Source: Mesorhizobium sp. Z1-4 (lineage in GTDB: Bacteria > Pseudomonadota > Alphaproteobacteria > Rhizobiales > Rhizobiaceae). From it: 64,000 nt of DNA. Shown piece after piece: positions 28,159 through 37,615 of this stretch (positions within the stretch are counted from its first letter, which is position 1; each line of letters starts with the position of its first letter). The position numbers and the translations under genes were made by a program. The notes below the pieces were generated by a model, which saw only the letters and a program-made list of their open reading frames with translations, did not search any database and was not told the DNA's origin. The stretch spans positions 434,001 through 498,000 of the forward strand of contig NZ_RCIO01000001.1 in NCBI RefSeq assembly GCF_004000235.1, given 5' to 3'.

Positions 28159-28898
28159 CCGGCGTCCATTATCTCGACGCCAAAGGCCCGGCCGGAATGC
28201 GCATTTTCGCGGTCGGCGACATCCATGGCAGGCTCGATCTGCTTGAGGCGATCTCGCAACGCATTGCCGAAAATCTCGACGCCGACCCACCCGATGACTG
28301 GCGCATCGTCTATCTCGGCGATTATTGCGACCGGGGGCCCGACACGCGCGGCGTTATCGAACATCTGCTCAGCGAGTGCGGGGCAGATGCCCGTGTCGCG
28401 GCGCTGCGCGGCAACCACGACCAGGGATTGCTCGATTTCATCGGCGACGGCGATGCCGGTCTGTTCGTTCATCACGGTGGCGCCGATACCGCCGCATCCT
28501 ACGGCGTATCGGCTGATTTCAGGTCTGAAGCAGGCCTGATCAAAACACGCGCTGCGCTCAGTGCCGCGCTTCCGCGCAGCCACCTGGCTTTCTTATCCGA
28601 GCTCCCGTATTCGGCCAGTTTCGGCGACTTCTTTTTCTGCCATGCGGGGATCCGTCCCGGTGTCGCGCTAAAGGACCAGAGGCCGGACGATCTGATCTGG
28701 ATACGCGAACCGTTTCTCAACAGTCCCGAACTGCACCCGAAGGTGATCGTGCATGGTCATACTCCGGCTGCCGAACCGGAGATCATGCCCAACCGCGTTG
28801 GCGTGGACACCGGCGCTTATCGCAGCGGCGTGCTCACGGCGCTGGTGATCGAAGGCAGGGGAAAGAGGATACTAAGCGTCAGTGGTCAGTCAGGCTGA
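28155..28898 (+). CDS. Metallophosphatase of the PPP (serine/threonine phosphatase-like) family
   Basis: A calcineurin-like metallophosphoesterase of about 247 residues, probably cytoplasmic. All metal-binding motifs are present: GDIHGR, GDYCDRGPD, RGNHDQ, FCHAG and VHGHTP. Such proteins act on phosphoproteins or dinucleotide tetraphosphates; the substrate is unknown. Two starts are plausible. GTG at 28155 overlaps the lutC stop as GTGA and is used here; ATG at 28197 would give a 233-residue protein starting MRIFAVGDIHGR. The position just after lutC suggests cotranscription. Confidence 0.8.
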   Translation: MTGVHYLDAKGPAGMRIFAVGDIHGRLDLLEAISQRIAENLDADPPDDWRIVYLGDYCDRGPDTRGVIEHLLSECGADARVAALRGNHDQGLLDFIGDGDAGLFVHHGGADTAASYGVSADFRSEAGLIKTRAALSAALPRSHLAFLSELPYSASFGDFFFCHAGIRPGVALKDQRPDDLIWIREPFLNSPELHPKVIVHGHTPAAEPEIMPNRVGVDTGAYRSGVLTALVIEGRGKRILSVSGQSG

Positions 28899-29010
28899 TG
28901 CCGTAGCCGTCAGCCTGGGGTCGGTCGGCCGCCGCCTTGGTGGAATAGAAGCCGATCGCCGACATGGAGACCGCCGCGAGCAACAGCAAAGACAAAACGG
29001 CAGTTCTCAT
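28879..29010 (-). CDS. Possible small secreted or membrane peptide (43 residues)
   Basis: A short open frame on the minus strand, convergent with the phosphatase gene and overlapping its end by 20 bases. It reads MRTAVLSLLLLAAVSMSAIG then a short polar tail (STKAAADRPQADG...). The first 25 residues look like a signal peptide or membrane anchor with a possible cleavage site after KAAA. GGGG lies about 10 bases before the ATG at 29010. A second in-frame ATG at 29019 is possible. Not recognised; supported only by its shape and ribosome binding site. Confidence 0.45.
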   Translation of the reverse strand: MRTAVLSLLLLAAVSMSAIGFYSTKAAADRPQADGYGISLTDH

Positions 29011-29019
29011 ACTGACCAT

Positions 29020-29254
29020 TCCCCAAATAACCCTCTACTTGATTGTGGACCGGCCATGGTTACCAATCCGTTCTCACATGGCCTCGAATGCGAGGCAATC
29101 GCCTAGGCCTGTGAGATGGCAGAAGCCAGTGACAAATGGATGTCGTGGTTAATCTGTTTTGGCCGCGTGCCAAAAATGCAACGGCTGCGCTTTCGGGTGG
29201 TCAATCAGGCGCCATTTTCGCAAGGTGCCGCGCAATCGAGCAGGACGTCCGCCG
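29020..29254. other. Intergenic region upstream of the conserved hypothetical gene
   Basis: About 235 bases that must hold the promoter of the small minus-strand peptide gene and that of the gene at 29255. Open frames here are not gene-like. No operator was recognised. Confidence 0.4.
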
Positions 29255-29908
29255 ATGCCGCTTCAAAACCGCGTTGATCCGTTTGGCGACATTCTCACCA
29301 GGCCTGCGCGCGGCCTCTTCACCGGCAATCGCGGCGTGATCCACGACCCCGTCACCAAGACGCTGCGTAAAAGACGCTGGACATCGAAAGCCTGGATCAT
29401 CTGCGACCTTGTTCATCCACGCGGTGCGACGCGCGAAGTGTTCGGCCGCAACACGCCGTCTGGCGGCGCTGGCTGGACGGAGCTGTTTTTCGCGGATGAA
29501 GTTACTGCCCTCGCCGCCGGTCACCGGCCCTGCTTCTACTGCCGCCGTGAAGCGGCAAAAAGCTACGCCGCCGCGTTCGCCCGGGCATTTGGACGTCAAG
29601 CTCCGAAAGTCCCCGAAATCGACACGCTGCTGCACAGCGAGCGACTGGCGGCGGGCGCCGATCCGCGCCCGATAACCGAAGCCGATGTGCGAACACTGCC
29701 CGACGGGGCGATGGTGGCGATCGGCTCGAAGCCCTTCGCGATGCGACAAGGCAAGCTGCTGCCCTGGAGTTTCGAAGGCTATCGCGGGCCGCCGTCGCTT
29801 TGCCGCAGCCTGCCGGCGCGTGCATTTCTGATCACGCCGCCGGCGACAGTCGGTGTACTGAAGGCCGGCTACCGGCCGGTCTGGCATGAGAGCGCGGGCA
29901 AGCGCTAA
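29255..29908 (+). CDS. Conserved hypothetical protein with Cys-x2-Cys motif
   Basis: A 217-residue soluble protein I cannot assign. It resembles, from memory, a family conserved in alphaproteobacteria with TGNRGVIHDPVTK near the N-terminus, RRWTSKAWIIC, a TELFFADEVTALAAGHRPC core and the CFYCRREAAKSY motif near residue 95. The Cys pair could bind a metal, but partner ligands are unclear. The ATG at 29255 has AGGA about 9 bases before it; the 32 residues upstream in the frame are not convincing. The stop overlaps the end of the convergent lipoprotein gene by 4 bases. Confidence 0.7.
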   Translation: MPLQNRVDPFGDILTRPARGLFTGNRGVIHDPVTKTLRKRRWTSKAWIICDLVHPRGATREVFGRNTPSGGAGWTELFFADEVTALAAGHRPCFYCRREAAKSYAAAFARAFGRQAPKVPEIDTLLHSERLAAGADPRPITEADVRTLPDGAMVAIGSKPFAMRQGKLLPWSFEGYRGPPSLCRSLPARAFLITPPATVGVLKAGYRPVWHESAGKR

Positions 29909-30465
29909 CCGGCCCCGCGTTCAACCTGGCGGCTATAGAAAGCCAGTACAGCGGCAAAATATGCGGCAGGAACCGAAACGACGAGTTCGTCGCGCCGCCC
30001 GACGATCTTCACCGTGATGCCCTCGGCGGCGTAGATGTCCATATCGTTGCGCGACAGCTCGACCGCCACCGTCTCGACCGTGGTGCAATTGTATCCGCAA
30101 TCAGTGCGCTCGCGGTCGAGCACCTTAGACTTCAGCTTCCGCCCCTTGGAATAGACGTCGCCGAGATAGACCCGTTTCGGAAACAGCCCGGCGATTTCGA
30201 GCGTGAAACGCGTCTTGCCGTCATCAATGCGTGCATGGACAGCATAAAAAGACAGGCGCGGCACAACGCCGTGCGGAACGATTGGCCCATAAACCTTCGT
30301 CCAACCGGTGTGCGGATCGGGCACCAGCTTGGTTTGCGCCAGGACCAGATTGTAATTCGCCGCACCGTGGCCCGAGATCCGGCCCGGTTTGTCGGCACCG
30401 GGCTGCGAGATGCAGCCCGTGAGAAACACGAGCGCGACAATCGCAAATACCGAACGCAAAGACAT
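29905..30465 (-). CDS. Putative lipoprotein of unknown function
   Basis: A 186-residue protein with a lipoprotein signal peptide: hydrophobic stretch VFAIVALVFLTG ending in lipobox LTGC, so Cys18 would be lipidated. The mature part is a mixed beta-rich domain with a Cys pair (DCGYNCTTVETV near residue 122), possibly a disulfide, and a C-terminal SVPAAYFAAVLAFYSR helix. No family was recognised. It is transcribed alone, divergent from rsmE. Confidence 0.75.
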   Translation of the reverse strand: MSLRSVFAIVALVFLTGCISQPGADKPGRISGHGAANYNLVLAQTKLVPDPHTGWTKVYGPIVPHGVVPRLSFYAVHARIDDGKTRFTLEIAGLFPKRVYLGDVYSKGRKLKSKVLDRERTDCGYNCTTVETVAVELSRNDMDIYAAEGITVKIVGRRDELVVSVPAAYFAAVLAFYSRQVERGAG

Positions 30466-30682
30466 CGACCTGATCCCTGGAACCCCGGCTACGCCAACAA
30501 CGCCGCCCTATACCGCCGCAACTTAGAATAAAACATGAACAAATAGTAAACATAAGCACTACAACATTGCAAGTTCTTCTTTCCGTTCACGCCGAATGCT
30601 CGGAAATTGCTTGCAAATTTCAGTCAGGTTCGGCCGCGACTCCGCTTGACCATTTGCGGTGCTCCGTCGCATCTCTGCAGCC

Positions 30683-31423
30683 ATGCGTGCCAACTATAAA
30701 CTTCAGCGACTTTTTGTGACCGACGACCTCGCCGCCGCAAGGCGGATCGGTCTCGACCGGCAACAAAGCCACTATCTTGCCAACGTGCTGCGCATGCGCG
30801 AAGGCGCCGAGGTGCTTGTCTTCAATGGGCGCAATGGCGAGTGGCTGGCGCGGATTTCGGGCGCCTCGTCAAAAAAGGCCGTGTCGCTCGACCTGATGGA
30901 GCAGGCGCGGCCGCAGCCGGAGCCGACCGACCTCCTGTTCGCCTTCGCACCGATCAAGGCCGGGCGGCTCGACTATCTGGTGCAGAAGGCGGTCGAGATG
31001 GGCGCCGGTGCGCTGCAGCCGGTGATCACACAGCACACCCAGCTGGCCAAAATCGGCACGGCGCGCCTGCAGGCAAACGTCATGGAAGCCGCCGAGCAGT
31101 GCGGCGTTCTGGCGGTTCCGCAGGTTCAGGAACCGATTTCGTTCGACACGCTGATTGCCGGCTGGGACGCGAGCAGGAGGCTGATTTTCTGTGACGAAGC
31201 CGCCGAAACTCACAATCCGCGACCCATTCTGGATAAGATCGCCGAGACGAAACTCGGTCTGCTGGTGGGCCCCGAAGGCGGCTTCTCCGATGCCGAGCGC
31301 ACTCAGCTGCGCGCCCTGCCCTTTGTGACGCCGATCCCGCTCGGGCCCCGCATCCTGCGGGCCGACACCGCGGCGGTCGCGGCGCTGGCGGTGATTCAGG
31401 CTACGGTTGGCGACTGGCACTGA
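30683..31423 (+). CDS. rsmE: 16S rRNA (uracil-1498-N3)-methyltransferase
   Basis: SPOUT methyltransferase that methylates U1498 of 16S rRNA with S-adenosylmethionine, 246 residues. The N-terminal PUA-like part has [18 protein letters not shown]. The C-terminal knotted SPOUT domain shows [13 protein letters not shown] near residue 200 and the signature [16 protein letters not shown] near 222. The ATG at 30683 starts [12 protein letters not shown], the usual N-terminus; an upstream frame start at 30659 adds 8 unlikely residues. gshA follows 100 bases later on the same strand, as commonly found in rhizobia. Confidence 0.93.
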   Translation: MRANYKLQRLFVTDDLAAARRIGLDRQQSHYLANVLRMREGAEVLVFNGRNGEWLARISGASSKKAVSLDLMEQARPQPEPTDLLFAFAPIKAGRLDYLVQKAVEMGAGALQPVITQHTQLAKIGTARLQANVMEAAEQCGVLAVPQVQEPISFDTLIAGWDASRRLIFCDEAAETHNPRPILDKIAETKLGLLVGPEGGFSDAERTQLRALPFVTPIPLGPRILRADTAAVAALAVIQATVGDWH

Positions 31424-31523
31424 TCGATCAGCAATGCGTTACCGAGCCGTCAGGATTTTTCACTTGATAGCACGCCGCGATTGCCGCAAGCAGGCGCTCG
31501 CTTGCTTGAAGGACTGAACGATC

Positions 31524-32897
31524 ATGGCCCGCGATACCACAGACAGCCGTCCCATCGGCGGGCTTGACGATCTCGTCGGGTACCTCGCGGCCGGCTGCAA
31601 GCCGCGCGACGAATGGCGTATCGGAACCGAGCACGAGAAGTTCCCGTTCTATACCGACGGCAATGCACCGGTGCCGTATGAAGGTCCGCGGGGCATCAAG
31701 GCGGTTCTTGAAGGCATGCAACGCACGCTCGGCTGGGACCCGATCATGGATGATGGCCGCATCATCGGGCTTGGCGGGCCGACCGGCCAGGGCGCGATTT
31801 CGCTTGAGCCCGGCGGGCAGTTCGAACTGTCGGGCGCACCGCTCGAAACCATTCACCAGACCTGCCGCGAGGGTAATGCGCATCTGGCACAGCTGCGCGA
31901 AATCGCCCAGCCGCTCGGCATCGGTTTCCTCGGCCTCGGCGGCAGCCCCAAATGGACGCTGGCCGAAACGCCGCGCATGCCGAAATCGCGTTACGACATC
32001 ATGCGCGCCTATATGCCCAAGGTCGGCAGCCACGGGCTGGACATGATGCACCGCACGTCGACCATCCAGGTCAATCTCGACTTTTCGTCAGAAGCCGACA
32101 TGCGGCGCAAGATGCAGATCGGGCTCAAGCTGCAGCCGCTCGCCACGGCTCTGTTCGCGAACTCGCCGTTCACCGACGGCCATCCCAACGGCCTGCAGAG
32201 CTGGCGCGGCGATATCTGGCTCGACACCGACAATCAGCGCTCGGGCACCCATGAGGTGTTTTTCTCGCCTCAATTCGGTTTCGCCGACTATGTCGAGTGG
32301 GCGCTCGACATACCGATGTATTTTCTCATCCGCGAAGGCCGCTATCACGACTGTACGCACATCACCTTCCGGCAGTTCATGGATGGCGCGCTCGGCAACT
32401 CGCTTCCCGACCCCGAACCGACCATGGGCGACTGGACAAACCACCTCTCCACGCTATTCCCGGATGTGCGGCTGAAGCGTTTCCTGGAAATGCGCGGCGC
32501 CGATGGCGGCCCCTGGCGGCGGATCTGCGCACTGCCCGCCTTCTGGGTGGGGCTGCTTTATGACGAGGCGTCGCTCGACGCGGCCGAGACACTGGTCGCG
32601 GACTGGACGTTTGCGGAAGTTCAGGCAATGCGAGACGCGGTTCCGGCCGAGGCGCTCGATACGCCCATGAGGGGCGGCAGCCTGCGCGACATTGCCCGCG
32701 AGGTGCTTTCCATATCGCGCCAGGGGCTGCAGAACCGCAAGCGCCTCAACAATGACGGTTTTGACGAAACCGACTTCCTCGCGCCTCTGGAAGAAGTCGT
32801 TGCACGCGGCACAACCAGCGCGCAGGAAATGCTCAAATCCTACCGCTCGCGCTGGGATCACTCGATCGAGCCGGTATTCCTGGAATACGCCTACTAG
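31524..32897 (+). CDS. gshA: Glutamate--cysteine ligase, plant/alphaproteobacterial type
   Basis: First enzyme of glutathione synthesis, joining glutamate and cysteine with ATP in the cytoplasm. At 457 residues it belongs to the plant-like class found in alphaproteobacteria, distinct from the E. coli enzyme. Seen: WRIGTEHEKFPFY near residue 31, ISLEPGGQFELSGAPL near 91, and RTSTIQVNLDFSSE near 175. The plant enzymes' regulatory disulfides cannot be judged here. It lies downstream of rsmE and upstream of a DUF937 gene. Confidence 0.93.
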   Translation: MARDTTDSRPIGGLDDLVGYLAAGCKPRDEWRIGTEHEKFPFYTDGNAPVPYEGPRGIKAVLEGMQRTLGWDPIMDDGRIIGLGGPTGQGAISLEPGGQFELSGAPLETIHQTCREGNAHLAQLREIAQPLGIGFLGLGGSPKWTLAETPRMPKSRYDIMRAYMPKVGSHGLDMMHRTSTIQVNLDFSSEADMRRKMQIGLKLQPLATALFANSPFTDGHPNGLQSWRGDIWLDTDNQRSGTHEVFFSPQFGFADYVEWALDIPMYFLIREGRYHDCTHITFRQFMDGALGNSLPDPEPTMGDWTNHLSTLFPDVRLKRFLEMRGADGGPWRRICALPAFWVGLLYDEASLDAAETLVADWTFAEVQAMRDAVPAEALDTPMRGGSLRDIAREVLSISRQGLQNRKRLNNDGFDETDFLAPLEEVVARGTTSAQEMLKSYRSRWDHSIEPVFLEYAY

Positions 32898-32974
32898 TTT
32901 TCTCGCCTGCATCGGCAGTTTGCGCAGCAGCGCAGTTGGTCTACGCTGCTGAAAAGCACAGCGAGGAGACCACT

Positions 32975-33820
32975 ATGCAGTCATTGTTCGACATGTTGAC
33001 CAGCGCCCAGAACGGCGCCGCTGTGGAGCAGATGGCGCGGCAGTTCGGCCTCAGCCGCCAGCAGACCGAAGCCGCAATGGAAGCACTGATGCCGGCGTTC
33101 AGTCAGGGGCTGAAGCGCAACGCCGCCGATCCATACGGTGTCGGCGCATTTCTGTCGGCACTCTCAACCGGCCAGCACGCGAGTTACTATGAGGATATGC
33201 AGAAGGCTTTCCAGCCTGCTGGTATCGCGGAAGGCAACGGCATATTGGGCCATATTTTCGGCTCCAAAGATCTGTCGCGGGCCGTCGCCAAGCAGGCCGA
33301 ACAGGCAACCGGCATCGGCCAGGATATTCTCAAACAGATGCTGCCGGTGCTCGCCTCCATGATCATGGGCGGGCTCTACAAACAGTCAACCGAACCGCAG
33401 CGCGCGCAGGCTTCCAGCGGCAATCCGCTCGGCGATATCATCGAACAGATGATGCGGCAGGGCGGCGCGCGCATGCCGCGCCCCGAGGCACCACAGCCTG
33501 GAATGAACCCGTTCGACAATCCTTTCGGCAAGGTGCTTGAAGGCATGTTCGGCGGCGCCGCCGGCGGTCAGGGCCGCGCGCAGCAAAGCCCTTATGGCAA
33601 CAATCCGCTCGGCCAGATATTCGAGGAAATGATGAAGGGCGGAACGGGCCGTCAGGCAGCGCCCAAACCCAAAACCAATCCCTCGGGCCGCAAGCGCACG
33701 CCCTATGACGATCTTTTCGGCGACATGTTCGAAGCCGGCAGCCGCAACCGCGACGAATATCAGAAGAGCATGGAATCGATCTTCGACCAGTATCTCAGCG
33801 GCATGGAACGGCACCGATAG
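32975..33820 (+). CDS. DUF937 domain protein with internal repeats
   Basis: A 281-residue protein. The N-terminal part is DUF937 (SLFDMLTSAQNG, QFGLSRQQTEAAMEALMPAFSQGL and QMLPVLASMIMGGL). The C-terminal half carries a degenerate tandem repeat: NPLGDIIEQMM, NPFGKVLEGMF, NPLGQIFEEMM and PYDDLFGDMFE, each about 35-40 residues apart with Gly/Gln/Pro linkers. The repeats look like short amphipathic helices. The ATG at 32975 has GAGGAG before it and is used instead of one at 32936. Function is unknown. Confidence 0.8.
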   Translation: MQSLFDMLTSAQNGAAVEQMARQFGLSRQQTEAAMEALMPAFSQGLKRNAADPYGVGAFLSALSTGQHASYYEDMQKAFQPAGIAEGNGILGHIFGSKDLSRAVAKQAEQATGIGQDILKQMLPVLASMIMGGLYKQSTEPQRAQASSGNPLGDIIEQMMRQGGARMPRPEAPQPGMNPFDNPFGKVLEGMFGGAAGGQGRAQQSPYGNNPLGQIFEEMMKGGTGRQAAPKPKTNPSGRKRTPYDDLFGDMFEAGSRNRDEYQKSMESIFDQYLSGMERHR

Positions 33821-33825
33821 GTGCG

Positions 33826-33854
33826 AAAAAGCCCGGCTCCTTTCGGAACCGGGC
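33826..33854 (-). terminator. Terminator of the DUF1127 gene
   Basis: GCCCGG-C-TCC pairs with GGA-A-CCGGGC (one mismatch) across a TTTC loop, and on the minus strand it is followed by TTTTT. It lies about 70 bases past the DUF1127 stop and directly after the DUF937 stop, so it may serve both. Confidence 0.8.
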
Positions 33855-33922
33855 AATGTGCAGGCGTTTCGGCTGGCGCCGAAGTGAGGGGAAGGGGAAC
33901 CGCCTGCGAAAAGCAACGTGCC

Positions 33923-34222
33923 TCAGCAGACGCGGCGTGCCGCGTCCTCGGGCGTCTCGCACAGCGTTTCGCGCCGGCTGACAACCTGATTGAGATGCGC
34001 CGTAGGTTCGATATCGAGCCGGTGATGCCACACCATGCGCACATCATCGCGGGTCAGGCCGATATCGGCCAGTTCCCAGTCGGACATATCCCTGAGGCGG
34101 CGAAACTGGCGGCGGTTGTTCCAGTCGCGATAAATGGCGGCGGCCAACCCGGATACGCGCTTGGCGGCGGCAGTCCACGATGCGCCCGATACCAACGGTT
34201 CTCTGATTTCCGAAACAGCCAT
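33923..34222 (-). CDS. DUF1127 domain protein
   Basis: A 99-residue protein whose middle part has the DUF1127 core: RRQFRRLRDMSDWELADIGL, then TRDDVRM. This is an Arg-rich amphipathic helical motif, often near the C-terminus; here it sits at residues 37-61 with a non-family extension on each side. Known DUF1127 proteins of alphaproteobacteria affect RNA turnover, phosphate and stress responses. It is divergent from a LysR gene across 160 bases, an arrangement suggesting regulation by that protein. Confidence 0.85.
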   Translation of the reverse strand: MAVSEIREPLVSGASWTAAAKRVSGLAAAIYRDWNNRRQFRRLRDMSDWELADIGLTRDDVRMVWHHRLDIEPTAHLNQVVSRRETLCETPEDAARRVC

Positions 34223-34382
34223 TGTCTTCTCCTGTGCATACGCCCGACGACAGCAGCCGCCCGGCGCTGGGAGGATGCGCCCGGGACGGATTGCGAAGCG
34301 GGTTGTCGCTTGAACAACCGCAATATCGGTTGACGCTATTGATTAGTCCAACGAATGTTTTTAATCTTTATCATCAAATCAG

Positions 34383-35354
34383 ATGATGGTTTCGCCCATG
34401 GCTTCGCCTCTCGACCTCGATCAGATCCACACCTTCCTTGCGATCGCGGACACAGGTTCCTTCACGCGCGCCGCAGAAGAGGTCCACCGCACACAATCTG
34501 CCGTATCGATGCAGATGCGCCGCCTCGAAGAGCGGATCGGCAAATCGCTGTTCGCCAAGGACGGGCGCGTCAACCGGCTGACGGAGGACGGCGAGCGGCT
34601 GCTCGCCTATGCGCGGCGGCTGGTCAAACTCAGCCGCGAGACGCTTGCCGCCTTCGACGACTCCAGCCTCGAGGGCCAGATCCGGATCGGCATGCCGGAC
34701 GATTACGCAGACCGTTTTCTGCCGGAGATCATGGGGCGGTTCGTGCGCACAAACCCGCGCGTGGAGCTTTCGGTCATCTGCGAGCCGACCGCCAATCTGA
34801 CCGACCTGATCCGCCGCGGCAAGCTCGACATCGCGCTGGTTACGCAATGCGACGAGGCGCGCTCCAGCGAGGTGGTGCGGCGCGAGCCGCTGCTGTGGGT
34901 GGGATCGACCAGCCACATGGCACATGAAGAAGCCGTACTGCCGCTGGCGGTCGGGCGCGCGAGCTGTGCCTGGCGGCGCGCCGCGACCGAGGTACTCACT
35001 GCGCAAGGCCGCGAGCACAAGATCCTCTTTACCAGCTGGTCGGCGCAGGTGGTCATCGCAGCCGTGCTCGCCGGGCTGGCAATTTCGGTTCTGCCTGAAT
35101 GCGCTCTGCGGCCAGGAATGCGCGTGCTGGGCGAGGCCGAAGGTTTTGTCACGCTTCCCGACGTGCAGATCGGCATCATGCGCGGCCACACCATGCGGCC
35201 GGAGATCGTCAACGCGATCGCCCGCCATATCGCCGACAGCCTGGACAATATCTCGGTTCCGGCGGCCGACGCAGTGCTCGGTTTCGATCCGGAAACGTCG
35301 GCACTCGCGCGGGCAAAATGGTCCAGGCAAAAGGTTCTGGAACCGAGCTGGTAA
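34383..35354 (+). CDS. LysR-family transcriptional regulator
   Basis: A 323-residue regulator with the winged helix at residues about 9-68 (LDLDQIHTFLAIADTGSFTR, AAEEVHRTQSAVSMQMRRLE) and a periplasmic-binding-like effector domain from about 98 (GQIRIGMPDDYADRFLPEI). The effector is unknown. Three ATGs (34383, 34386, 34398) are possible; none has a clear ribosome binding site and the first is listed. It faces a DUF1127 gene, its likely target along with itself. Transcription should stop at a GC hairpin just downstream. Confidence 0.88.
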   Translation: MMVSPMASPLDLDQIHTFLAIADTGSFTRAAEEVHRTQSAVSMQMRRLEERIGKSLFAKDGRVNRLTEDGERLLAYARRLVKLSRETLAAFDDSSLEGQIRIGMPDDYADRFLPEIMGRFVRTNPRVELSVICEPTANLTDLIRRGKLDIALVTQCDEARSSEVVRREPLLWVGSTSHMAHEEAVLPLAVGRASCAWRRAATEVLTAQGREHKILFTSWSAQVVIAAVLAGLAISVLPECALRPGMRVLGEAEGFVTLPDVQIGIMRGHTMRPEIVNAIARHIADSLDNISVPAADAVLGFDPETSALARAKWSRQKVLEPSW

Positions 35355-35358
35355 AGGA

Positions 35359-35378
35359 GCCGGGCCCGCAGGCCCGGC
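35359..35378. terminator. GC hairpin between convergent LysR and GNAT genes
   Basis: Eight-base arms (GCCGGGCC / GGCCCGGC) with a CGCA loop sit between the two stops. There is no U-run on either side, so it is a weak or rho-assisted stop at best. Confidence 0.5.
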
Positions 35379-35387
35379 CCCAGAAGG

Positions 35388-35831
35388 CTATCGCCTCATG
35401 CGGACGGTCGCGTAAGGCAGGCCCTGATCGTCGGTCGGACTGCGGGAAACCTCAATGAACCCCAGCCCCTGATAAAAGCGCATCGCGCGTTCATTGAGGG
35501 CATAGACCTCGAGTTCAAGGCTCCCCTTGAGGTTCAGTGCGTGATCCATGAGCAGGCGGCCGACGCCTTTGCCCTGGCAGGTGCGATCCACAAACAGCCC
35601 GCCCACGAAACTGCCGGCAAGCCCGATAAACCCGACAGGTCCGGCGCTGTGCAGTTCGGCCACCCAGGTTTCGGATTGCGGCAGATAGTGTTGGGCCACC
35701 AGCTGCTTCTGTTCGATCAGCAGTTCCTCCGGCAAAAAAGCATGAGCCTCCGCCGAGGCGCCGTGCCAGATGTCGGCGAGCCGGCTGTTGTCGTCCGGCC
35801 GGTAGGGCCGAACATCGATAATGTTCGTCAT
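35388..35831 (-). CDS. GNAT-family N-acetyltransferase
   Basis: A 147-residue acetyl-CoA-dependent acetyltransferase. The fold order is visible: IDVRPYRPDD start, FVGGLFVDRTCQGKGVGRLLMDHA (about residues 74-97) containing the pyrophosphate-binding Q-GKGVGRLL, then NERAMRFYQGLGFIEVSRS near residue 112. The substrate is unknown; close relatives include small-molecule and ribosomal-protein acetyltransferases. Transcribed alone. Confidence 0.88.
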   Translation of the reverse strand: MTNIIDVRPYRPDDNSRLADIWHGASAEAHAFLPEELLIEQKQLVAQHYLPQSETWVAELHSAGPVGFIGLAGSFVGGLFVDRTCQGKGVGRLLMDHALNLKGSLELEVYALNERAMRFYQGLGFIEVSRSPTDDQGLPYATVRMRR

Positions 35832-36044
35832 TTCAGGATTCCATCATTTGGCGCGTCATGCGCGTGCGTTATCGTTCGGCCCGAAGGCCGTTCCCCGAAG
35901 GGTCAGATCGATCTCGACTTACAGCGCATAAAGCTCCTTCTGATGCTGGCGGTGACATAGTCCGGCAAACCGGCCGGGGCAAGTCCTGTCCACGAAATGG
36001 GCACAAGCGCTTGACGCCGCTCCCTCGCCGCGCCCCAATCGGGC

Positions 36045-37610
36045 ATGAACTCAATACTCCCCAACGATTCGCCCACCAACGCCGCCGAGTTCACCGTGAG
36101 CGAGGTGTCGGGCGCGCTGAAACGCGTGGTGGAAGACGCCTTCGGCAATGTGCGCGTGCGCGGCGAGATCTCCGGCTATCGCGGGCAGCATTCCTCCGGC
36201 CATGCCTATTTCAGCCTCAAGGACGAGCGCGCGCGCATCGAGGCTGTGATCTGGCGCGGCTCCTTCGCGCGGCTGAAATTCAAGCCCGAGGAAGGCATGG
36301 AGGTGATCGCGTCAGGCAAGCTCACCACCTATGCCGGCTCGTCGAAATACCAGATCGTCATCGAACAGCTCGAGCCCGCCGGCGCGGGCGCGCTGATGGC
36401 GCTGCTGGAGGAACGGCGCAAGAAACTCGAGGCCGAAGGGCTTTTTTCGGCCGAGCGCAAGCGCCGCCTGCCCTACATGCCGCGTGTGATCGGGGTCATC
36501 ACCTCGCCCACCGGGGCGGTGATCCGCGACATCATCCACCGCATCACCGACCGCTTTCCGCTGCATGTCGTCGTGTGGCCGGTGCGGGTACAGGGCGAAA
36601 CGACCGGGACGGAAGTGGCGGCGGCGGTCGAAGGCTTCAACGCGCTTCCTTCCGGCGGTCCGATTGCCCGGCCGGACGTTCTGATCGTGGCGCGCGGCGG
36701 CGGCAGCCTTGAGGATCTTTGGGGTTTCAACGACGAGGCGGTTGTGCGGGCGGTCGCGGCGTCCGGCATTCCGGTCATATCGGCTGTCGGCCACGAGACC
36801 GACTGGACGCTGATCGACCATGCGGCCGACATGCGCGCGCCGACGCCAACAGGCGCTGCGGAACTTGCGGTACCGGTCCGGGCCGAACTCGAGGCGACCG
36901 TCGCCAGCCTCGGCGCACGGCTGCAAGGCGCAGCCTCTCGCGCCGCCGACCGGCGCAGGCAGGCGGTGCGCGCCGCCGCGCGCGCCCTGCCCTCGGTCGA
37001 TTCGCTCCTGGCCATACCGCGGCGGCGCTTCGACGAGGCGGCATCGCGGCTCGAACGGGGCCTCAGCGAGAACACAGCGCGCAAGCGGGCACGTTTTGCC
37101 GGGTTGCGGCTTTCGCCGTTGATGCTGACGCGGCGACTCGGCGAGCAGAAACATCGGTCCCTCCAGGCAGAGCGGCGGCTGACAGCTTCGTTCCGCAGCA
37201 TGGTGGGCAATGCGCGCGCACGTTTCGACCGCGATGCGGCGCGCATAACGCCGGTCGCCCTGAAGCGGCAGCTGGCGATCTCGTCGGAGGGCCTCGGCGT
37301 GCTCACAGCACGCGCCACCCGCGCCGAGGTGGCGAGGCTGGAGCGCCTCCGTGGCCGACTTACCCAATCCGCGCGGCTGCTCGAGACGCTCTCGCATCGG
37401 GCCGTGCTGGAGCGGGGCTATGCGCTGGTGATCGACAAGGATGGTGCGCTCGTCAAGCGCGCGGCCGCCCTGTCGAAAGGCGACGAGATCGCGGTCCGCT
37501 TCGCCGATGGCGATGTCGGCGCGCTGACGACCGGCGGCGAAACGGCTAGGCCGAAGCCCAAGCCCGCTCCGCAGGCGAAGCCGTCGGACGTGCAGGGCGA
37601 TCTGTTCTGA
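36045..37610 (+). CDS. xseA: Exodeoxyribonuclease VII large subunit
   Basis: Catalytic subunit of exonuclease VII, degrading single-stranded DNA in both directions, 521 residues. An N-terminal OB-fold (about residues 16-115, [18 protein letters not shown] and HAYFSLKDE) precedes the catalytic domain: [16 protein letters not shown] near 147, [16 protein letters not shown] near 216, [15 protein letters not shown] near 243, and [11 protein letters not shown] near 265. A long helical region and a Lys/Pro C-tail follow. The small subunit gene xseB is not in the window. It ends 5 bases before the tRNA-His gene on the other strand. Confidence 0.94.
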   Translation: MNSILPNDSPTNAAEFTVSEVSGALKRVVEDAFGNVRVRGEISGYRGQHSSGHAYFSLKDERARIEAVIWRGSFARLKFKPEEGMEVIASGKLTTYAGSSKYQIVIEQLEPAGAGALMALLEERRKKLEAEGLFSAERKRRLPYMPRVIGVITSPTGAVIRDIIHRITDRFPLHVVVWPVRVQGETTGTEVAAAVEGFNALPSGGPIARPDVLIVARGGGSLEDLWGFNDEAVVRAVAASGIPVISAVGHETDWTLIDHAADMRAPTPTGAAELAVPVRAELEATVASLGARLQGAASRAADRRRQAVRAAARALPSVDSLLAIPRRRFDEAASRLERGLSENTARKRARFAGLRLSPLMLTRRLGEQKHRSLQAERRLTASFRSMVGNARARFDRDAARITPVALKRQLAISSEGLGVLTARATRAEVARLERLRGRLTQSARLLETLSHRAVLERGYALVIDKDGALVKRAAALSKGDEIAVRFADGDVGALTTGGETARPKPKPAPQAKPSDVQGDLF

Positions 37611-37615
37611 GGGAA

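Noticed and set aside
35832-36044. Possible small gene or riboswitch between the GNAT gene and xseA
   Set aside because: No open frame with a ribosome binding site and no conserved riboswitch core was found.
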